Shown: positions 1 through 7,632 of the stretch, piece after piece
Numbering within the stretch: position 1 is the stretch's first letter
How the letters are laid out: every line of letters starts with the position of its first letter
NCBI GenBank assembly: GCA_020628645.1
Contig: JAHDES010000005.1
Span: 1-64,000 of the forward strand
DNA length: 64,000 nt
Source: Saprospiraceae bacterium
GTDB taxonomy: Bacteria; Bacteroidota; Bacteroidia; Chitinophagales; Saprospiraceae
Reading direction: 5' to 3'
Program-made: the position numbers and the translations under genes
The notes under the pieces: model-generated
The model's database searches: none
What the model saw: the letters and a program-made list of their open reading frames with translations, nothing else
Told to the model about the DNA's origin: nothing

Positions 1-74
1 TCTCCGAAATCCTCAAAATTTGCTTCTATCAAAATTCGGGATGATTCATGGTTTTATGTAAAAAATAGATTTTT

Positions 75-683
75 CTATCTCATTTTTGGTCGTCTACGTT
101 TACCACCTGGGCGCGTTGGAACACCTCCTTTTGACATACGCGCGGCTTGCTTAATAGAGCCACGGTTCTGCATTACTTTATCAAATTGCTGAATTTGCTC
201 TTTGATTTGAGGTTCGGTGACTTTGAGTTTTTTCAATTCTCGGTAATGCAATTGTGCTTGTTTCCATTTACTTCTAGAAACATGGATATTGGCTAATTGT
301 AATTCCACCATTGCTTTTTCATTGTCAGAAGGAAGTTCAATGGTTCTTGCTTTTTCTAAATAGGCTTCTGCTTCATCATTGCGCTTATCATTCATCGCAA
401 TTGTCCCTTTTAAAATATAGTAAAAAGCACGATTAGTTTTGTAAAGCCAATCAGGTTTGATGGTTAGATTCAAGCGTTCTTCAGCACCCTGAAAATTCAT
501 GGTTTGTACCATTTGTGCCGCCGATTGAATCGTACCCAATAAAAAATAACTTACTAAAAGTCCAATACCAATTAAAAGTAAAGGAAAGGCATACCAAAAA
601 CCAAAAGTAAAAGCTAAAGCTGTTCCTCCAAGGAGAAATAAAGCTATTAAAGCAAATTTTAAATAAATATTAATTGTAAACAT
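75..683 (-). CDS. Membrane-anchored hypothetical protein with TPR-like helices
   Basis: A 202-residue protein. Residues about 7-55 form two closely spaced hydrophobic segments, so the N-terminus should sit in the inner membrane. The rest is soluble and helical; residues about 80-170 carry a TPR-like pattern (a repeat around AMNDKRNDEAEAYLEKA followed by a second pair of helices). The last 25 residues are strongly basic (GGKRRRPKMR). The ATG at 683 is directly followed by the hydrophobic segment, which supports this start. Such proteins may be scaffolds, but no function can be assigned. It is transcribed alone: the next gene on this strand starts about 290 bases upstream. Confidence 0.75.
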   Translation of the reverse strand: MFTINIYLKFALIALFLLGGTALAFTFGFWYAFPLLLIGIGLLVSYFLLGTIQSAAQMVQTMNFQGAEERLNLTIKPDWLYKTNRAFYYILKGTIAMNDKRNDEAEAYLEKARTIELPSDNEKAMVELQLANIHVSRSKWKQAQLHYRELKKLKVTEPQIKEQIQQFDKVMQNRGSIKQAARMSKGGVPTRPGGKRRRPKMR

Positions 684-886
684 AAGTAACCTAACTTATT
701 TGCTTGTCGAATAACTGCATTCATCATAAAAAATGTAAGTAACTAACTAGAAGGAGGTTACGAACAATTTTTTGGTGAATTTTTTAAGCAGTTATTGACC
801 AAATAATTAGGTGAAACTACTTAAAATCCGTCTTCTCAAATTCTTAAAAATATAAGTGGAATATTCAATAATCTAAACCAACTTAC

Positions 887-914
887 TAAAATCTAAAATC
901 TAAAATCTAAAATC
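887..914. repeat. Heptamer tandem repeat (TAAAATC)x4
   Basis: Four perfect copies of TAAAATC and a partial fifth lie in the 290-base spacer between the first two genes. Two more copies occur around 20617-20632, downstream of the TonB receptor gene. The rest of 684-975 holds no gene that I can see; AATAACTGC at 710-718 is mirrored by GCAGTTATT at 788-796, which could be a weak hairpin. Confidence 0.8.
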
Positions 915-975
915 TAAAAAATGCGCCATCGCGGGAAAGCGACTAATGACTATCTACTGCAAACTAACTACTAAG

Positions 976-1902
976 TTACTCCTTCTCTTCATCATCAATA
1001 ATCGCATCATCAATAATTGGATCACCGTCACCATCGCCATCTAGAAAACCATGAATATCTCCTTGAAACGGCTCGTCTGCTTTGGCATCTGGAGTTGGAT
1101 CTACGATTTCAGGGGTACCAGTATCAGAAAGGCTATCAAAACTTTTATAATCGCCATCTGCATATTTCGCAGCTTTCGAAAAGAAATCATCTTGTCCTTC
1201 TAATAAGCTTCCTTCCGCATTTTCGTATCCAATCTTACCACTTAATTCGGTTTCTTTATTGAATTTTTCGCCCATTTTCTTGACAGTCTCCGAAAGCGTT
1301 TCCATTTCTTCTTCTCCACTCGCTACTTTATCAGCGCGATCCATGAGTGCATCTGCTTTATCTTTTAGATCTGACCCTAGTTCCGCAGCTTTATCCATGA
1401 ATTCACCTCCTTTTTCCAATACTTTACTACCGACATTTTCGGCAAGATCGCCACCTTTATCTAAAATAACACCACCCACATTTTCAGCGGTATCTAAAAC
1501 TTTTCCTCCTACGTTCTCTGCTACATCTTTTGTTTTGTCTAAAATTGGTGCAGCGGTATCTATGACTTTTTTACCAACATTTTCGGCTACGTCTTTTGTT
1601 TTGTCTACCATTGGCGAGGCAGCATCCCAAGCTTTGCCTGTAATGTCCTCCGCAAAATCTTTTGCAGAACTAAGTGCATCGCCTGCTTTCTCTTTTAAGC
1701 CACCACCTACAGTACTAGCTGTATCCAAAATATCACCACCTAAATCATTTACTTTGTGTTTTGCCATATCAAACATATCCGAAGATTTGTCTAATAAGTC
1801 ATCGCCAAATTCTTTACCAGCATCAACCGCTTTTTTAGAAGCAGACTTGGCTACTGATTTTTGTACAAAAAACAATTTTTTTATTTCATCAAAAAAACCC
1901 AT
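976..1902 (-). CDS. LEA-like / YtxH-like amphipathic repeat protein
   Basis: A 308-residue protein with no signal peptide or membrane segment. Residues about 35-200 are made of 11-residue-type amphipathic helical repeats rich in Lys, Asp, Ala, Val and Gly, such as DKTKDVAENVGGKVLDTAEN repeated with small changes. This resembles late-embryogenesis-abundant (group 3) and apolipoprotein-like proteins, which protect proteins or membranes under drying or osmotic stress. The last 60 residues are acidic and end in a DGDGDGDPIIDD tract. The ATG at 1902 begins MGFFDEIKKLFF, a plausible amphipathic membrane-touching helix. The family is recognised by composition only, so the stress role is an inference. 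Confidence 0.75.
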   Translation of the reverse strand: MGFFDEIKKLFFVQKSVAKSASKKAVDAGKEFGDDLLDKSSDMFDMAKHKVNDLGGDILDTASTVGGGLKEKAGDALSSAKDFAEDITGKAWDAASPMVDKTKDVAENVGKKVIDTAAPILDKTKDVAENVGGKVLDTAENVGGVILDKGGDLAENVGSKVLEKGGEFMDKAAELGSDLKDKADALMDRADKVASGEEEMETLSETVKKMGEKFNKETELSGKIGYENAEGSLLEGQDDFFSKAAKYADGDYKSFDSLSDTGTPEIVDPTPDAKADEPFQGDIHGFLDGDGDGDPIIDDAIIDDEEKE

Positions 1903-1927
1903 AATATTCTATTTTTGGTTTCGATTA

Positions 1928-1935
1928 CAAAAATA
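1928..1935 (-). promoter_or_regulatory. Bacteroidota -7 element for the LEA-like gene
   Basis: On the minus strand this reads TATTTTTG, matching the Bacteroidota -7 consensus TAnnTTTG, 26 bases before the start codon of the LEA-like gene. A convincing -33 TTTG is not seen, so support is partial. Confidence 0.35.
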
Positions 1936-1973
1936 CTAAAAAATCAATCGACATTACATATACTTAGACTAAT

Positions 1974-2645
1974 ATGCAGTTAAAAAAGATACAAGAATAT
2001 ATCCAATCCTACAAAAAATATTTGAAAAGCCCTCAAGCGTATGATTTATTGTATCTCTGGGAATCACAATTCCATTTTCAAAACAAGTGGGATACCGAAC
2101 GAGAGGATTTTGTAAAGATGCTGGATGAATGCTTCCAGAATGCTACGACAAAACGCCTTTGGAAACGAGAAGCTTACTATCCTAAAAAGATGCTTTTGGC
2201 GTTAGCAACATTGCAGCCTGATTTTGTTCGCCACATGTTTTTTGATTTGTTTAATGAAGATAAAGCGATTGATAGTCGTTGTGATCGGTTTCGTTTTTAT
2301 TGTGATGAGTTGATGATTGAATATCGACGAGCACATCCTATTTCTATAGATACAGGGCATTATCAAGATTATGCAATGATTTCTTTGTATTTGGCATTTC
2401 GTTACCCGTCGAAATATCCTTATTATAATGCAAATGCTTTCAAAAAATGTTTACAAGGATTAGGAGCAAAAAATCTTCCTTTGGCAGATGATATTGAACG
2501 CTTTTTTAAACTAAGTAAAACCCTCAAAACCTTCATATATAAAGACGAAGAACTCCTTCAATTACACCAAAAACGCTTACTAGCCAGGCATTATCAAGAA
2601 GATTCGATGTTGCTTGTCAGCGAATTTATGCAGGTGCTGTTTTGA
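1974..2645 (+). CDS. Conserved Bacteroidota protein of unknown function
   Basis: A 223-residue soluble protein, helical by composition, without signal peptide or membrane segment. Conserved-looking blocks are YLWESQFHFQ near residue 27, KRLWKREAYYPKKML near 60, DRFRFYCDELMIEYRR near 100 and YAMISLYLAFRYPSKYPYY near 130. From memory, a similar region forms the N-terminus of some Bacteroidota McrB-type AAA+ nucleases, but no ATPase or nuclease motif is present here, so that link is only a hint. It diverges from the LEA-like gene with about 70 bases between the two starts. The convergent MATE gene ends 31 bases after it. Confidence 0.7.
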   Translation: MQLKKIQEYIQSYKKYLKSPQAYDLLYLWESQFHFQNKWDTEREDFVKMLDECFQNATTKRLWKREAYYPKKMLLALATLQPDFVRHMFFDLFNEDKAIDSRCDRFRFYCDELMIEYRRAHPISIDTGHYQDYAMISLYLAFRYPSKYPYYNANAFKKCLQGLGAKNLPLADDIERFFKLSKTLKTFIYKDEELLQLHQKRLLARHYQEDSMLLVSEFMQVLF

Positions 2646-2676
2646 TGAAAAATATACTAATGATTGGCTAAGTTTC

Positions 2677-4071
2677 CTAACTCGCAAGTTCTGCTATATT
2701 ATCCCATTTCTGAAACAAACGCCATAAAATAATGACCACTAAAATCAAGGTCAATGAATTCTGAATTAATGGCGTTGCATAAATACCTGTTTTTCCATAA
2801 TAAAGTGGTAGAATTAATATCGGAGGAATAAAAAAGATCAATTCTCGGAGTACCATCATAATACCTGCGACTTTTGCATTGCCAATAGATTGGTATAAAA
2901 TGACACACATAATCAACATGGATGATAAAAAACCAGGCGCGATAAATAAACGAAAATGATAAATATCCATCGCGGTAAAGGTCGTATTTGGAAGCATCCA
3001 AGCTAAAATAGTTTTCGGGAAACCCACAAATAGCAACATCAAACTCAAGGTTAATAACACACAGCCTAATGTGAATTTCCAAAAAGCTTCTTTTACACGT
3101 GGATAATCATTTGCCCCAAAATTGATCCCTGTTACAGGTTGCATGGCACTTGAAAAACCAATTCCTGGAATCAGCATCAATAATAGCACGCGATAACAAA
3201 CTCCCATAAAAGCAATATCACGTTCATCGCCATATTGATCGAGCATTTTAAAGGTAATCACTTGTTGTACAATAAACATTAATTGTAGCATCATCGCAGA
3301 AACACCAATACCCAAAATAGGGCGATACAAAGCGCGTTCTAACTTGAAAAAGTTAAGTCTAACCGCATAAGAAGTTCGTTTATTGATAAAATACCACAAT
3401 CCCATTGCCGTCAAAATCACCATTGAAATAATAGAAGCATAAGCAGCACCTGCAACGCCTAGTTGAAAGTAACCAATTAGTACAGGATTAAGGATCATAT
3501 TCGCAATGACACTAACAATAGTCATAAACATCGCCTCCTTGATCTTTCCTTCAGCGCGTATTATAAAATTGAGTGTAACACCGACGATTTGGAAAACAGC
3601 TCCCAAAATGAGCATTTGGTAATACTCCACCCCCAAATCAAGAATTTGTCCTTCTCCGCCAATACCTGAAATCATCCATTCTGCTAATGAGAATCCAGTT
3701 ATGGTTAACAAAATAGCGGCAATAATGGACAATAAAACAACTGTACCAAAGACTTTTTCTTGCGTAACATGATCTTTTGCCCCAATCGCTATACTCAAAA
3801 GAGAAGAGCCACCCACGCCAATCATCGCAGCAAAAGCATTTGTAAAGAAGGTAATCGCAAAGGCCAAAGAAACTCCTGCCAAGGCTTCCTCTCCTAAAAA
3901 TTGGCCAATAAAAAGCGCATCGACAAAGGTATTAATACTATTAATTGACATCGCCAGAATAGCAACGGGCGATAGTTTAAGCATCAAATTCCAGATACTT
4001 GCTGTTCGGATTTCAGTACGTAAATCGTTGTTGATCAATGTAGATAATGTTGTTTTAGAAGAGCAACACAC
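2677..4071 (-). CDS. MATE family multidrug/Na+ (or H+) antiporter
   Basis: A 464-residue polytopic inner-membrane protein with about twelve hydrophobic segments arranged as two six-helix halves, the usual size for MATE exporters. Family-like sequences include INTFVDALFIGQFLGEEALA in helix 1-2 and GVGGSSLLSIAIGAKD after helix 2. MATE proteins expel cationic drugs and metabolites in exchange for Na+ or H+. The longest frame begins at a GTG (4071); the hydrophobic core begins near an internal ATG at 3984, and a TTG at 4038 is possible, so the exact start is uncertain. It is divergent from the thioesterase gene (100 bases apart). The substrate cannot be predicted. Confidence 0.9.
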   Translation of the reverse strand: MCCSSKTTLSTLINNDLRTEIRTASIWNLMLKLSPVAILAMSINSINTFVDALFIGQFLGEEALAGVSLAFAITFFTNAFAAMIGVGGSSLLSIAIGAKDHVTQEKVFGTVVLLSIIAAILLTITGFSLAEWMISGIGGEGQILDLGVEYYQMLILGAVFQIVGVTLNFIIRAEGKIKEAMFMTIVSVIANMILNPVLIGYFQLGVAGAAYASIISMVILTAMGLWYFINKRTSYAVRLNFFKLERALYRPILGIGVSAMMLQLMFIVQQVITFKMLDQYGDERDIAFMGVCYRVLLLMLIPGIGFSSAMQPVTGINFGANDYPRVKEAFWKFTLGCVLLTLSLMLLFVGFPKTILAWMLPNTTFTAMDIYHFRLFIAPGFLSSMLIMCVILYQSIGNAKVAGIMMVLRELIFFIPPILILPLYYGKTGIYATPLIQNSLTLILVVIILWRLFQKWDNIAELAS

Positions 4072-4170
4072 AAGGTACAGAATTATTAAAGCTTTCTATT
4101 ATTTCTTTGGTTAATATCTCATGCAACTATATTTTTAAGTATTTTGTCAAAATAATTAGTAGAACCTATT

Positions 4171-4572
4171 ATGGAAAAACCAACTTTTGAAATCTACAAA
4201 AAAGAAATTGTCGTCAAACAAGCCCACTTAGACGACCTCAATCATGTCAATAATGCGATTTATGTCCAATGGATTCAAGAGATTGCGGGCGAGCATTGGA
4301 ATAGCAGATTTACCGAAGAAGAAACCCAAGATGCCCACTGGTTCGTATTAGAACACCACATCCAATACAAACAACAAGCCTTTTTAGGCGATGTACTCCA
4401 AGTAGAAACCACAGTTGAAACTCCTCAAGGGGTTCGTTTCCCTCGAATTGTCAATTTTTATAAAAATGGAAAAGCCCTCGTTCAAGCACGTACTTTATGG
4501 TGCTTAGTAGATGCTAAAACACACCGCCCCAAACGCGTATCCCAAGCTTTTTTAGATCGGTTCAAAGGATGA
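4171..4572 (+). CDS. Hotdog-fold acyl-CoA thioesterase (4HBT/YbgC-FadM type)
   Basis: A 133-residue cytoplasmic protein of the expected length for a single hotdog domain. The catalytic signature of the 4-hydroxybenzoyl-CoA thioesterase group is visible: D21-x-x-x-H25-V-N-N followed by YVQWIQE. The middle contains the usual strand HHIQYKQQAFLGDVLQVE and the C-terminal strand ALVQARTLWCLVD. Such enzymes hydrolyse acyl-CoA thioesters; here the acyl chain is unknown. Start ATG 4171 directly precedes the first strand. It stands alone. Confidence 0.9.
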   Translation: MEKPTFEIYKKEIVVKQAHLDDLNHVNNAIYVQWIQEIAGEHWNSRFTEEETQDAHWFVLEHHIQYKQQAFLGDVLQVETTVETPQGVRFPRIVNFYKNGKALVQARTLWCLVDAKTHRPKRVSQAFLDRFKG

Positions 4573-4601
4573 TTTATTTTAAATAGCTTGGATGGTAAAC
4601 T

Positions 4602-4640
4602 AACTTAGTTTGCTATTTAAACTAAGTTTGCTTATCTTTG
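4602..4640 (+). promoter_or_regulatory. Promoter (-33 TTTG / -7 TATCTTTG) with overlapping dyad
   Basis: TTTG at 4609-4612 and TATCTTTG at 4633-4640 are separated by 20 bases, an excellent match to the Bacteroidota housekeeping promoter. A perfect dyad, AACTTAGTTT (4602-4611) and AAACTAAGTT (4619-4628) with a 7-base spacer, covers the -33 element and part of the spacer, which is where a repressor operator would lie. It drives the DUF2971 gene; the dyad could also fold as a hairpin. Confidence 0.6.
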
Positions 4641-4745
4641 TGGTATAATCATTAAAAACTACAATTAGTAAGCCTATGAAAATAGCTATTTGGGTAACAG
4701 AAAAATTGATTGGATTTGCTAACAAAAAAATCCTTTTTTAAAAAG

Positions 4746-5785
4746 ATGATTGTATACAAATATCGAAGTGCTAGTAAAGAAATATTAGAGAGAGAATTAA
4801 TATCTCTTGAAAATAATTACTTCTGGGCAAGTAATAAAAATGAGTTAAACGACCCTCATGAAACGACTGTTGGTTATCAAAATTTTCTTAATACAGCCTA
4901 TTTTTATCTTCATTGAATGAAGTGCAAGGTAGTGGTAATAAATTTTTTAAACATGTAGAGAAAGCTACTAATAGTCTAATGGATCGAAGGGAGGAATTAG
5001 GTATCTTTTCTTTATCTAAGGTTAATGATAATGAGCTTTTATGGGCACATTATGGTGATTCACATAAAGGATTTTGTATAGGGTATGAATTAGAAGGACT
5101 AGTTAATGTTGGTAAAAGGAGTGATAGATTTTACTTTAATGTAGAATATTCCCCGATACCTCCAGAGATTGGTATTGGAGATTTAGATTTTCATTCATCT
5201 AATCTCATCAAAAAAATGACTGGAGTAAAATCGAAAGAATGGAGCTATGAAAAAGAAATAAGGATAGTAACCAATACTGCGGGTGAACAACTATTTGAAT
5301 ATACAGCACTTAAAGAAATAATTTTTGGATTAAGAATGGATGATTCTAGTAAAGATGAAATTATGAGAAGATTGCAAGGAAGGAATATTAATTATTACCA
5401 AATAGAATTGATGGCAAATAGTTATCAACTACTCCCAGTTCAATGTGAGGATAAATATAAGAACGCTTCTGATTACATGTCGCATTTTACGCTAAATTCT
5501 TCAAAGGAGTTGAAATTCAAAATTATTGAGAAAAAGCTCGATTTTGCTATTAAAAAAGGAGAGATAAAAATTGAAATTAAAGATAAAATTAATGAAGATG
5601 AAATATTACAACTTGCTACGTATTTAAAGAAAAGTCATTTTTTCGAGATGAATAGAATTTATATGTTTTTTTATCTTGAAAGTTTGAAAACAAGAAATCT
5701 TGCTTGGGCTTTTTCAAATTATATTAATGATTCTTGGCATATTAACATACATCCAGATGAATGTTTTGAATTTAAATATCAATAA
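4746..5785 (+). pseudogene. DUF2971 family protein, broken by a single-base frameshift
   Basis: Two adjacent frames make one DUF2971-like protein. The first (from ATG 4746, MIVYKYRS, with WASNKNELNDPHETT) stops at 4916. The second continues with FSLSKVNDNELLWAHYGDSHKGFCIGYE, the core of this family, to 5785. Adding one T to the TTTTT run at 4901-4905 joins them as NTAYFLSSLNEVQG, so one base seems to have been lost there. This may be a real mutation or a homopolymer sequencing error. Downstream of the core, about 110 residues form an extra C-terminal region I do not recognise. DUF2971 has no established activity. Codon use is more AT-rich than in the neighbours, suggesting accessory DNA. Confidence 0.8.
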
Positions 5786-5813
5786 AATTAAAAACTCTTG
5801 TAATATAAACTTT

Positions 5814-5964
5814 AGGCTGCTCCTACGGAGCGCACAAACACCCCAAAAAAAATTCTAAAGCAGTTTGTCCCTACTGGACAACTTCAAATAAAAATTGTTC
5901 CAGCAAAACAAGCAGCTTATAATAAAGCTAAAAGTTGACAAAATGCGCTCCATAGGAGCAGCCT
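5814..5964. repeat. REP-like repeat block upstream of the RAYT gene
   Basis: AGGCTGCTCCTACGGAGCGC (from 5814) is the inverse, with one mismatch, of the 21-base element at 5944-5964. Between them a hairpin TTGTCC-CTACT-GGACAA sits at 5865-5881. The stretch 5863-5964 is repeated in direct orientation at 6461-6560. Each block holds short palindromes (also GCTCC-ATA-GGAGC), the arrangement seen when a REP-associated tyrosine transposase lies among its own REP sequences. Confidence 0.8.
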
Positions 5965-5977
5965 AATAAATCAAATT

Positions 5978-6442
5978 ATGGCAAATACCTATACCCAAAT
6001 GTATGTTCAAATTGTGTTTGCAGTAAAACATCGGGCAGCATTGATCCCCAAAGAACACAAAGAAGAAGTACATAAATATATTACAGGCATCATCTCAAAA
6101 CGGAAGCAAAAATTATTGGCAATCCATGCGATGCCTGATCACATTCATATTTTCATAGGTTTTAAACCAACCATAAAGATTTCGGATTTGGTACGTGATA
6201 TAAAAACAGCTTCATCTCAATTTATACGTGAACAACGATATACCCCTTTTCAATTCTCGTGGCAAAATGGATATGGTGCATTTACATATGCACATTCTCA
6301 GATTGATCGAGTTTGTAAATACATTCAAAACCAAGAACAACATCACCAGAAAAAGAAATTTAAAGATGAATATTTAGAATTTTTAGCAAAATTTGATGTC
6401 GAATTTGAAGAAGATTATTTATTTGATTTTTGGGGAGAATAA
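5978..6442 (+). CDS. IS200-like Y1 transposase, REP-associated (RAYT) type
   Basis: A 154-residue single-domain Y1 HUH transposase. The HUH metal site is H55-I-H57 in MPDHIHIFIGF and the catalytic tyrosine is Y115 in RVCKYIQNQEQHH. It is of normal length and looks intact. No TnpB/OMEGA nuclease gene is adjacent. Matching ~100-bp palindrome-bearing repeats lie on both sides, which fits the RAYT group that mobilises or maintains REP sequences rather than a classic IS605. Y1 enzymes cut and rejoin single-stranded DNA at hairpins. The ATG at 5978 lies 13 bases after the upstream repeat, so repeat and gene probably form one unit. Confidence 0.9.
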   Translation: MANTYTQMYVQIVFAVKHRAALIPKEHKEEVHKYITGIISKRKQKLLAIHAMPDHIHIFIGFKPTIKISDLVRDIKTASSQFIREQRYTPFQFSWQNGYGAFTYAHSQIDRVCKYIQNQEQHHQKKKFKDEYLEFLAKFDVEFEEDYLFDFWGE

Positions 6443-6460
6443 ATAGAAGAATCACTAACA

Positions 6461-6560
6461 GGCTGTCCCGAGAGGACAGCTCAAATAAAATTGTTCCAGC
6501 GGAACAAACAGCTTATAATAATCCTAAAAGTTAAAAAAATGCGCTCCATAGGAGCAGCCT
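6461..6560. repeat. REP-like repeat block downstream of the RAYT gene
   Basis: Direct repeat of 5863-5964. Its hairpins are better preserved than in the upstream copy: GCTGTCC-CGAGA-GGACAGC at 6462-6480, TTGTTCC-AGC-GGAACAA around 6491-6507, and GCGCTCC-ATA-GGAGC near the end. The final 21 bases (6540-6560) match 5944-5964 exactly. Differences in the first stem occur as compensating pairs between the copies, as expected for a structure that is recognised by the transposase. Confidence 0.85.
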
Positions 6561-6609
6561 AAAATATGAATGTCCAAAAATTTTGAGGCGAAAAAATAAA
6601 ACCACTATC

Positions 6610-7281
6610 ATGTACATCCATCATTTACAGCTATACACCTCCAACTTACAAGAACAAAAACAGTTCTATACACAAATATTAAGGGCGAAATTGATAGCAG
6701 CAACTTCACAGCAATTTACCCTTCAATTGGGTCGATCTCAACTCACTTTTGAAGAACGAAAGGAATCTAAACCCTATCATTTTGCGTTTAACATTCCGTC
6801 TTATCAAGAAGTGGAGGCGTGGAGATGGTTGCAAGAACGGGTACCGATTTTAAAAGATGAAGAAGCACCAATTGTTGATTTCCCCAATTGGAATGCCAAA
6901 GCCATTTATTTTTATGATGCCGATGGCAATATTGTTGAATTGATTGCGCGAAGAGATTTAAATTATCCTTCGACTACCTCTTTTTCTGTAGATTCCATTT
7001 TAGAAATTTCAGAAATAGGCGTTCCAACAGATGATGTAGAACCCCATTATGATTTTTTACATCAAAATTTGGGTGCGGCAATTTATAGCGGTAGTTTTGG
7101 ACGATTTTGTGCAGTAGGGGAGGAGACGGCATTGTTTATTTTAGTAAATCATCAGCTAAAAAAATGGTTTCCAACCAATGAAACGGCTTATCCAATGGAT
7201 TTTAAAATAAGCATCAAAAAAGAAGAACAACTACATCATTTAGTTTTTGAAGAAAATAGATTTAAGAAAAATGAATTATAA
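6610..7281 (+). CDS. VOC (glyoxalase/bleomycin-resistance fold) family protein
   Basis: About 223 residues with two vicinal-oxygen-chelate modules. The first (residues about 1-120) starts MYIHHLQLYTSNLQEQKQFY and ends with the typical YFYDADGNIVELIAR. The second (about 125-205) is shorter and degenerate (ISEIGVPTDDVEPHYDFLHQ). Metal-binding His and Glu candidates are in the first module (HHLQLY, NIVELI). Members include glyoxalases and dioxygenases, but the substrate here is not predictable. A TTG at 6583 would add nine residues; ATG 6610 fits the beginning of the first strand. It follows the repeat block directly and may have lost its own upstream region to it. Confidence 0.8.
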   Translation: MYIHHLQLYTSNLQEQKQFYTQILRAKLIAATSQQFTLQLGRSQLTFEERKESKPYHFAFNIPSYQEVEAWRWLQERVPILKDEEAPIVDFPNWNAKAIYFYDADGNIVELIARRDLNYPSTTSFSVDSILEISEIGVPTDDVEPHYDFLHQNLGAAIYSGSFGRFCAVGEETALFILVNHQLKKWFPTNETAYPMDFKISIKKEEQLHHLVFEENRFKKNEL

Positions 7282-7294
7282 ACAATCCTCTTTT

Positions 7295-7366
7295 ATAATT
7301 GCGACGGACATCCCAGCCTGCCACTATTAAGTAATTACATGGCTGGCAGGGAGTCCTCGCAATTAT
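7295..7366. repeat. Imperfect 72-nt stem-loop
   Basis: ATAATTGCGA (7295-7304) pairs with TCGCAATTAT (7357-7366), and inner stretches GGAC, TCCC and TGCCA pair with small bulges. First of several inverted repeats in the gene-free region 7282-7632. It might act as a terminator of the VOC gene, but no T-run follows. Confidence 0.7.
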
Positions 7367-7378
7367 TACGGGTGGTCT

Positions 7379-7439
7379 TAGGAGGCGGAGTTACTATCAA
7401 TTTCCGTTCAACGGAAATTGATAGTAACTCCGCCTCCTA
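7379..7439. repeat. 61-nt perfect palindrome (30-bp arms, 1-nt loop)
   Basis: Arms 7379-7408 and 7410-7439 are exact reverse complements around a single C at 7409; the arms contain GGAGGCGGAGTTACTATC. Such a perfect palindrome can extrude as a cruciform or fold as a very stable RNA hairpin. It has no T-run, so it is not a standard terminator. Origin as a palindromic extragenic element is the best guess. Confidence 0.9.
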
Positions 7440-7451
7440 GAACCTCCATTT

Positions 7452-7483
7452 TCGTTGTCAAGGCTCGACGCCGACGACAACGA
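7452..7483. repeat. Short inverted repeat
   Basis: TCGTTGTC (7452-7459) pairs with GACAACGA (7476-7483), GC-richer than its surroundings. It lies between the 61-nt palindrome and the nadE leader. Confidence 0.5.
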
Positions 7484-7533
7484 GAGAATACATTGTCGTA
7501 ATTTTTATCTAAGATTTAAAAAAAGATTTAATA

Positions 7534-7606
7534 TCACATGAAACGTCCATGATTAAAAAGTCTTTAGACTCACAATGACTTTTTAATTCTGATAAGTACC
7601 ATGTGA
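7534..7606 (+). promoter_or_regulatory. Nested hairpin in the nadE leader
   Basis: TCACATG (7534-7540) pairs with CATGTGA (7600-7606) and, inside, ATTAAAAAGTC (7552-7562) pairs with GACTTTTTAAT (7577-7587). The structure ends 26 bases before the nadE ATG, so it could affect translation. It does not look like a known NAD riboswitch. Function is not shown. Confidence 0.45.
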
Positions 7607-7632
7607 CCTTAATTATAAATAAAAAAAGACAC

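Noticed and set aside
710-796. AATAACTGC/GCAGTTATT inverted repeat
   Set aside because: Arms of 9 bp are 69 bases apart, without T-run or other support.
1259-1939. Long plus-strand frame opposite the LEA-like gene
   Set aside because: Ser/Thr/Phe-rich antisense shadow of a repetitive coding sequence, no domain.
4677-4742. 21-residue frame MKIAIWVTEKLIGFANKKIL... before the DUF2971 gene
   Set aside because: It follows the promoter and could be a leader peptide, but there is no further support.
5978-6442. Complete IS605 with TnpB/OMEGA
   Set aside because: No TnpB gene is near; only the Y1 protein and REP-like repeats are present.
7603-7632. GTG start extending nadE by ten residues
   Set aside because: The extension lies next to the leader hairpin and lacks family similarity; ATG 7633 fits the nitrilase domain start.
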